From Phycisphaerales bacterium (GTDB lineage: Bacteria; Planctomycetota; Phycisphaerae; Phycisphaerales; SM1A02): DNA of 34,912 nt. The position numbers and the translations under genes are program-made. The stretch spans positions 1 through 34,912 of the forward strand of contig RECV01000119.1 in the NCBI GenBank assembly GCA_007693845.1. The letters run 5' to 3'. Position 1 is the stretch's first letter, and each line of letters opens with the position of its first letter. Below the pieces are notes generated by a model. That model ran no database searches and was not told the DNA's origin. It saw only the letters and a list, made by a program, of their open reading frames with translations. This document shows positions 31,460 to 34,912 of the stretch, in pieces.

Positions 31460-32241
31460 GGAGCGAGACCGTGTCGCAGGAGTTGACCGATACCATCGTG
31501 GCATTCGACGAACTGGGGTACCGCGGCAGCGGTGCCGCACTGGATCCCGAACTGCGCCCCACCGGCGCGGGACCGATCGATATCTCCCGCTATCCTGGAC
31601 GATTAATCGTGGTCGAGGGTACCGACGGAGCGGGGCGTTCGACGCAGATGGCGCTGCTCCGGGAATGGCTCGAAGCCCGTGGCTACGGTGTGGCGCACAC
31701 CGCGCTGACCCGGTCGCGTCTCGTCGGTGAAGGGCTGCGCAAGGCCAAACAGGGGCACACGCTTGGCCGGCAGACGATGGACCTCTTTTACGCAACGGAT
31801 TTTGCAGATCGGCTCGAGAACCAGATTCTTCCCGCGCTGCGGGCGGGATTCGTCGTTCTGACTGACCGGTACATTTACTCCGCGATGGCGCGTTCCATCG
31901 CCCGGGGCGGTGATCCGGATTGGGTCCGCCGGGTGTACGCCTTTGCCCCCCAGCCGCACGCGGTCTACTACCTCAAAATCGATGTGGACAATCTCGCCCC
32001 GCGAGTTCTGGCCAAGGGTGGGTTCGATTATTGGGAGTCCGGCCTGGACTGCCAGGAGGAAACGGACACCTATCATTCCTTCGTGCGGTATCAGAAACGA
32101 TTGCTGAGCATTTTCGATCAGATTGCCGAGCAGCGGCAGTTCGCGGTGATCGATGCCAACCGTGATGTCCTTCCGGTTTTCCGCGACTTGAAGTCGGGGG
32201 TCACCGAGATCGTTTCGAGCATGCAGGGAGGCACGGAGTGA
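31456..32241 (+). CDS. Thymidylate-kinase-like P-loop kinase, atypical Walker A
   Basis: The 261-residue protein has the NMP-kinase fold of the dTMP kinase family: VEGTDGAGRSTQ (53-64) and TDRYIYSAMA (136-145; DRY motif), with a LID-like region after it. The Walker A lysine is Arg61. An N-terminal extension of about 50 residues precedes the first strand, and the Gln of the usual AYQG dTMP-site motif is absent, so dTMP is not a safe substrate. The stop overlaps the CHAD gene start (GTGA). Its place before CHAD and Ppx genes suggests a link to polyphosphate; PPK2 polyphosphate kinases share this general fold but have different motifs. The start at 31456 overlaps the stop of a short upstream frame. 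Confidence 0.78.
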   Translation: MRSETVSQELTDTIVAFDELGYRGSGAALDPELRPTGAGPIDISRYPGRLIVVEGTDGAGRSTQMALLREWLEARGYGVAHTALTRSRLVGEGLRKAKQGHTLGRQTMDLFYATDFADRLENQILPALRAGFVVLTDRYIYSAMARSIARGGDPDWVRRVYAFAPQPHAVYYLKIDVDNLAPRVLAKGGFDYWESGLDCQEETDTYHSFVRYQKRLLSIFDQIAEQRQFAVIDANRDVLPVFRDLKSGVTEIVSSMQGGTE

Positions 32242-33350
32242 CCCCACCCAAAGCGCCCGGGAAGTGGATTGATGGTTTGCACGCCGCCATGCCCGTCACT
32301 GAAGCAGCCGAGCGCGTGCTGAGCATCCGGCTTGATGCTGTGTGCGATTTACTGCCGATCGCGCAGGAGACCTTTCGGGATGATCCCAAGGCGGCTCACC
32401 GCCTTCGCGTTGCAACCCGCCGCTGCGAAGCCGGTTTGATGGTCTTCCGCCCCTGTCTGAAGCGCAAGCAATACCGCAAGATGCGAAAGCATCTGCGGCG
32501 CATTCGGCGAGCGGCCGGCGCGGCCCGCGTGTGCGATGTTCATGCCGGTCTCTTCGCCGACCGTCTGGACCGCGATGTCTCCAAGAACCGGGCCGCACTC
32601 GAATACGTGCTCAAGCGAACGCTGGATGAGCGAGGTGAGGCGCAGCAAGAGATTGACGATGTCGCGCACCGGTACCGGGGAACGCGATTGCGCAAGCGGG
32701 CCGCCAAACTGCTGAAGAGCATCCGGGAACCGGATTCCGAAGAAATCTCCGCCTCCGGTCAACCGACAACATTGTTGGACCTTGCGCGAACGGAACTCAC
32801 ACGCTTGATCGACCGCGTCCAGGAGGCCGGTCAGGCGGATCTACAGATCGTCGACAATCTGCACGAATTGCGCATCCGCATCAAGCGACTCCGATACGGC
32901 ATGGAGGTGTTCGCCCCATGCTTCGATGACCGGTTTGGCAATGAACTGTACAACCGGGTCGAATCGCTGCAGGAACATCTCGGCGAGTTGAACGACACTT
33001 CGGAGATCATCGCGCAGATTGATTGGTATGCGGAGGAACTGGCCACCGGTTCGAAAACCGCCCGCAGTTCGCTGGATGGGAAGAGCAAAGGGGCGGCAAC
33101 GAAAATGCTGGCGGAACTCGATTCGCTCCGCACCCAGTACGACCGCGAACTGAACAAGACCGTGAAAGAGTTCGGAAGCTGGTTCAGTGACTTCCCGCTC
33201 GGTGAACTTGTTGAAGCGTTGCGTGGCTCCCTTGAGAACGGTCATTCCGACCAGACTCAAGGCACGACATCATCCAACGGCGTATCTGCCGCCCCGCAGA
33301 GCGACGAGGCGGTTTCATCGTCCACGTCGTCCCGGGACGTCGCGTCATGA
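32238..33350 (+). CDS. CHAD-domain protein (polyphosphate-binding)
   Basis: CHAD domains are helical bundles with conserved basic residues that bind inorganic polyphosphate and related anions. The 370-residue protein has the first hallmark AHRLRVATRR near 53-62 and the second, NLHELRIRIKRLRY, near 207-220. Lys and Arg are dense between them, and a low-complexity Ser/Thr tail closes the protein. It has no CYTH (triphosphate tunnel) domain. The start is GTG at 32238, overlapping the kinase stop. The stop overlaps the Ppx start (ATGA at 33347-33350). It is presumably a scaffold or targeting protein for polyphosphate beside its hydrolase. Confidence 0.9.
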   Translation: MTPPKAPGKWIDGLHAAMPVTEAAERVLSIRLDAVCDLLPIAQETFRDDPKAAHRLRVATRRCEAGLMVFRPCLKRKQYRKMRKHLRRIRRAAGAARVCDVHAGLFADRLDRDVSKNRAALEYVLKRTLDERGEAQQEIDDVAHRYRGTRLRKRAAKLLKSIREPDSEEISASGQPTTLLDLARTELTRLIDRVQEAGQADLQIVDNLHELRIRIKRLRYGMEVFAPCFDDRFGNELYNRVESLQEHLGELNDTSEIIAQIDWYAEELATGSKTARSSLDGKSKGAATKMLAELDSLRTQYDRELNKTVKEFGSWFSDFPLGELVEALRGSLENGHSDQTQGTTSSNGVSAAPQSDEAVSSSTSSRDVAS

Positions 33351-34912
33351 GTTCAAAGTCACTGCAATCCGACGCTGCGCTGAAGCGTCTCGCCGCCATC
33401 GACATCGGCACGAACAGCGTGCGGCTGATTGTGGTTGAAGTTGCCGAAAACGGCCGCTACCGGATGATCGACGACGAGAAAGAGGTCACCCGACTGGGAC
33501 GGGGACTGCACGAGACTAAGCGTATGCAGGCGGAGCCGATGCAGATCACCGCCGAAGTGATCGCGCGCATGTGCGAGATTGCCGAGGGCTACGGCATCAC
33601 CAAACTCCGCGCGGTCGGCACTTCAGCCGTGCGTGAAGCGGAGAACCGGGAGGAGTTTCTTGATCTTGTCCAGGACCGCGCGAGCATTCGTCCGGAAGTG
33701 ATCACCGCCGAGGAGGAAGCCCGGTTCGCGTACCTCAGCGTGAGTTATGCGTTCGACATTCGGCCGTTCGACGCCGCAGTGGTCGACATCGGCGGCGGCA
33801 GCACCGAAGTCGTCCTCACTGCGGGCGGGGTAATCGACCAGATCTATCCGCTTCCAATCGGCGCGGTTCGCCTGACCGAACAGTTGGAGGGCAGTTCGGG
33901 GCCGCCCGAAGTTCGCATCAAGGCACTCCGCAAAAGTATCTCCCGCATGATTCGGGCCGGGCTCGGCAAGCTCGACATCCAGCCGCAGATCATGTTCGGC
34001 ACGGGCGGAACGTTCACCGCGCTGGCCCAGATTTCCTTCTACCGAAACAACATCGCCCCGAAGGACGACTCGCATCCCTTCACCCTGCGCGGCTACGAAA
34101 TCAAGCGATCGGAAGTGCGTCATCTCTTCCGCTGGCTCAGCTCACTCTCCCCCCGCGCCCGAGCGCGGATACCGGGATTGAGTGCCGATCGGGCCGAAAT
34201 CATCGTGGCGGGAATTGCCATCATCGAGCGGCTGATGCGGCACCTCAAGGTCAATACGTTGCGCGTCCATGACCGCGGGATTCGGGACGGCCTGATTCTC
34301 TCCATGATTCAGGAACTGGTCCCCCGCGCCGAACCGGTGGGCGAGGTCCCTGCGGATCGCCTGCGCGTAGTGCGGCAGTTCGCCTCGGCGTGCAAGTATG
34401 ACCAGCCGCATAGCGAGCACGTCGCTGGGCTGACGCTTTCGATTTACGATCAGTTGATCGATCAGCTCGATGCGCAGGCGGAAGACTGGGCCCAACCCGA
34501 AGCGCGTGAACTGCTGCACACCGCCGCGATCCTGCACGACATCGGCTACTACATCAACTACGCCCGGCATCACAAGCACAGTTACCATCTGATCACGCAC
34601 AGCGATCTGCCCGGCTTTACGCACCGCGAACTCGAAGTCGTCGCCAACATCGCGCGATATCATCGACGCGCCCGGCCCAAACTGAAACATCCAAACTTCG
34701 CCAAGTTGAACACCGGCGATCGCGCTCTGGTGAAGATACTAAGCGGAATTCTGCGGCTGGCGGACGGCCTTGACCGCGCTCATTCTCAGTTTGTGCGCAA
34801 CGTGCGTGTGGAAGTAAAGTCCGCCACGGCGTGGTTCTTCGTCGAGGCGGATGCTGATCCGGTCGTGGATATCTGGGGCGCTTCACGCAAGTGCCGCTTG
34901 TTCGAACGCAAC
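33347..34912 (+). CDS. ppx: Exopolyphosphatase / pppGpp phosphatase (Ppx/GppA family), 3' end outside window
   Basis: The frame is open from the ATG at 33347 to the last base (522 codons) and has not ended. The actin-like ATPase-fold phosphatase domain (about 1-305) shows AAIDIGTNSVRLIVVE near the N-terminus, VGTSAVREAENR, the Glu-rich turn ITAEEEARF and VVDIGGGSTEVV near 145-157, then MFGTGGTFTAL. A C-terminal HD-type helical domain follows, with ILHDIGYYINYARHHKHSYH near 391-410 and LADGLDRAH. This two-domain form is that of Ppx and GppA. Which of polyphosphate or pppGpp is preferred cannot be read from sequence, but the CHAD neighbour favours polyphosphate. It overlaps the CHAD gene by four bases. 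Confidence 0.9.
   Translation, partial: MSSKSLQSDAALKRLAAIDIGTNSVRLIVVEVAENGRYRMIDDEKEVTRLGRGLHETKRMQAEPMQITAEVIARMCEIAEGYGITKLRAVGTSAVREAENREEFLDLVQDRASIRPEVITAEEEARFAYLSVSYAFDIRPFDAAVVDIGGGSTEVVLTAGGVIDQIYPLPIGAVRLTEQLEGSSGPPEVRIKALRKSISRMIRAGLGKLDIQPQIMFGTGGTFTALAQISFYRNNIAPKDDSHPFTLRGYEIKRSEVRHLFRWLSSLSPRARARIPGLSADRAEIIVAGIAIIERLMRHLKVNTLRVHDRGIRDGLILSMIQELVPRAEPVGEVPADRLRVVRQFASACKYDQPHSEHVAGLTLSIYDQLIDQLDAQAEDWAQPEARELLHTAAILHDIGYYINYARHHKHSYHLITHSDLPGFTHRELEVVANIARYHRRARPKLKHPNFAKLNTGDRALVKILSGILRLADGLDRAHSQFVRNVRVEVKSATAWFFVEADADPVVDIWGASRKCRLFERN

Noticed and set aside
1-34912. CRISPR array, insertion sequences, prophage or defence genes
   Set aside because: No regularly spaced repeats, transposase, integrase or phage proteins were seen. 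Gene content is core-like throughout.

Overview
The window looks like chromosomal core DNA of a GC-rich, Gram-negative-type bacterium. I think a Planctomycetota lineage, possibly Phycisphaerae-like, is most likely. The evidence is a small membrane protein with twin CPECGY zinc ribbons, a PAS-GAF-receiver protein without a kinase domain, and outer-membrane-type proteins. This is inferred from protein character alone. There is no rRNA gene, and I saw no tRNA, insertion sequence, integrase or CRISPR array. Coding density is high and no gene-free stretch exceeds about 250 bases.

Layout. Positions 1-104 hold the 5' end of a secreted protein on the minus strand. Positions 257-8707 hold housekeeping and metabolic genes, mostly in divergent or convergent pairs: ispG, a NeuC-type UDP-GlcNAc 2-epimerase, a sugar-N-methyltransferase-like enzyme, folC, a LOG-family protein, a D-2-hydroxyacid dehydrogenase with an altered active site, an enoyl-CoA hydratase relative, and rsmG. 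Positions 8801-13665 (minus) hold the cell-elongation pair mrdA-rodA behind ychF. Positions 13784-19062 (minus) hold a Gld-type ABC export operon: ATPase, permease, GldG-like protein and DUF4340 protein. Positions 19241-20992 (plus) encode the PAS-GAF-receiver regulator. Positions 21032-23158 (minus) hold uvrB.

Positions 23227-30369 (minus) form an envelope cluster: outer-membrane barrel, lipoprotein, secreted FecR-domain protein, CHASE2-adenylate cyclase, zinc-ribbon membrane protein. It reads as a possible surface-to-cAMP signalling unit. Positions 30592-34912 (plus) hold a metallo-beta-lactamase-fold hydrolase, then a tightly overlapping operon of a thymidylate-kinase-like P-loop protein, a CHAD-domain protein (polyphosphate binding) and a Ppx/GppA phosphatase that runs off the end. 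This reads as a polyphosphate module.

Two patterns cut across the genes. First, many genes that open a transcription unit have a TANNNT -10-like hexamer only 6-9 bases before the start codon and no Shine-Dalgarno sequence, which points to leaderless mRNAs. Genes inside operons instead use ATGA/GTGA overlaps or Shine-Dalgarno sites. Second, an 18-base element (GTYTACACTGTTYTGTYC) occurs upstream of both the LOG-family gene and the PAS-GAF-receiver gene.
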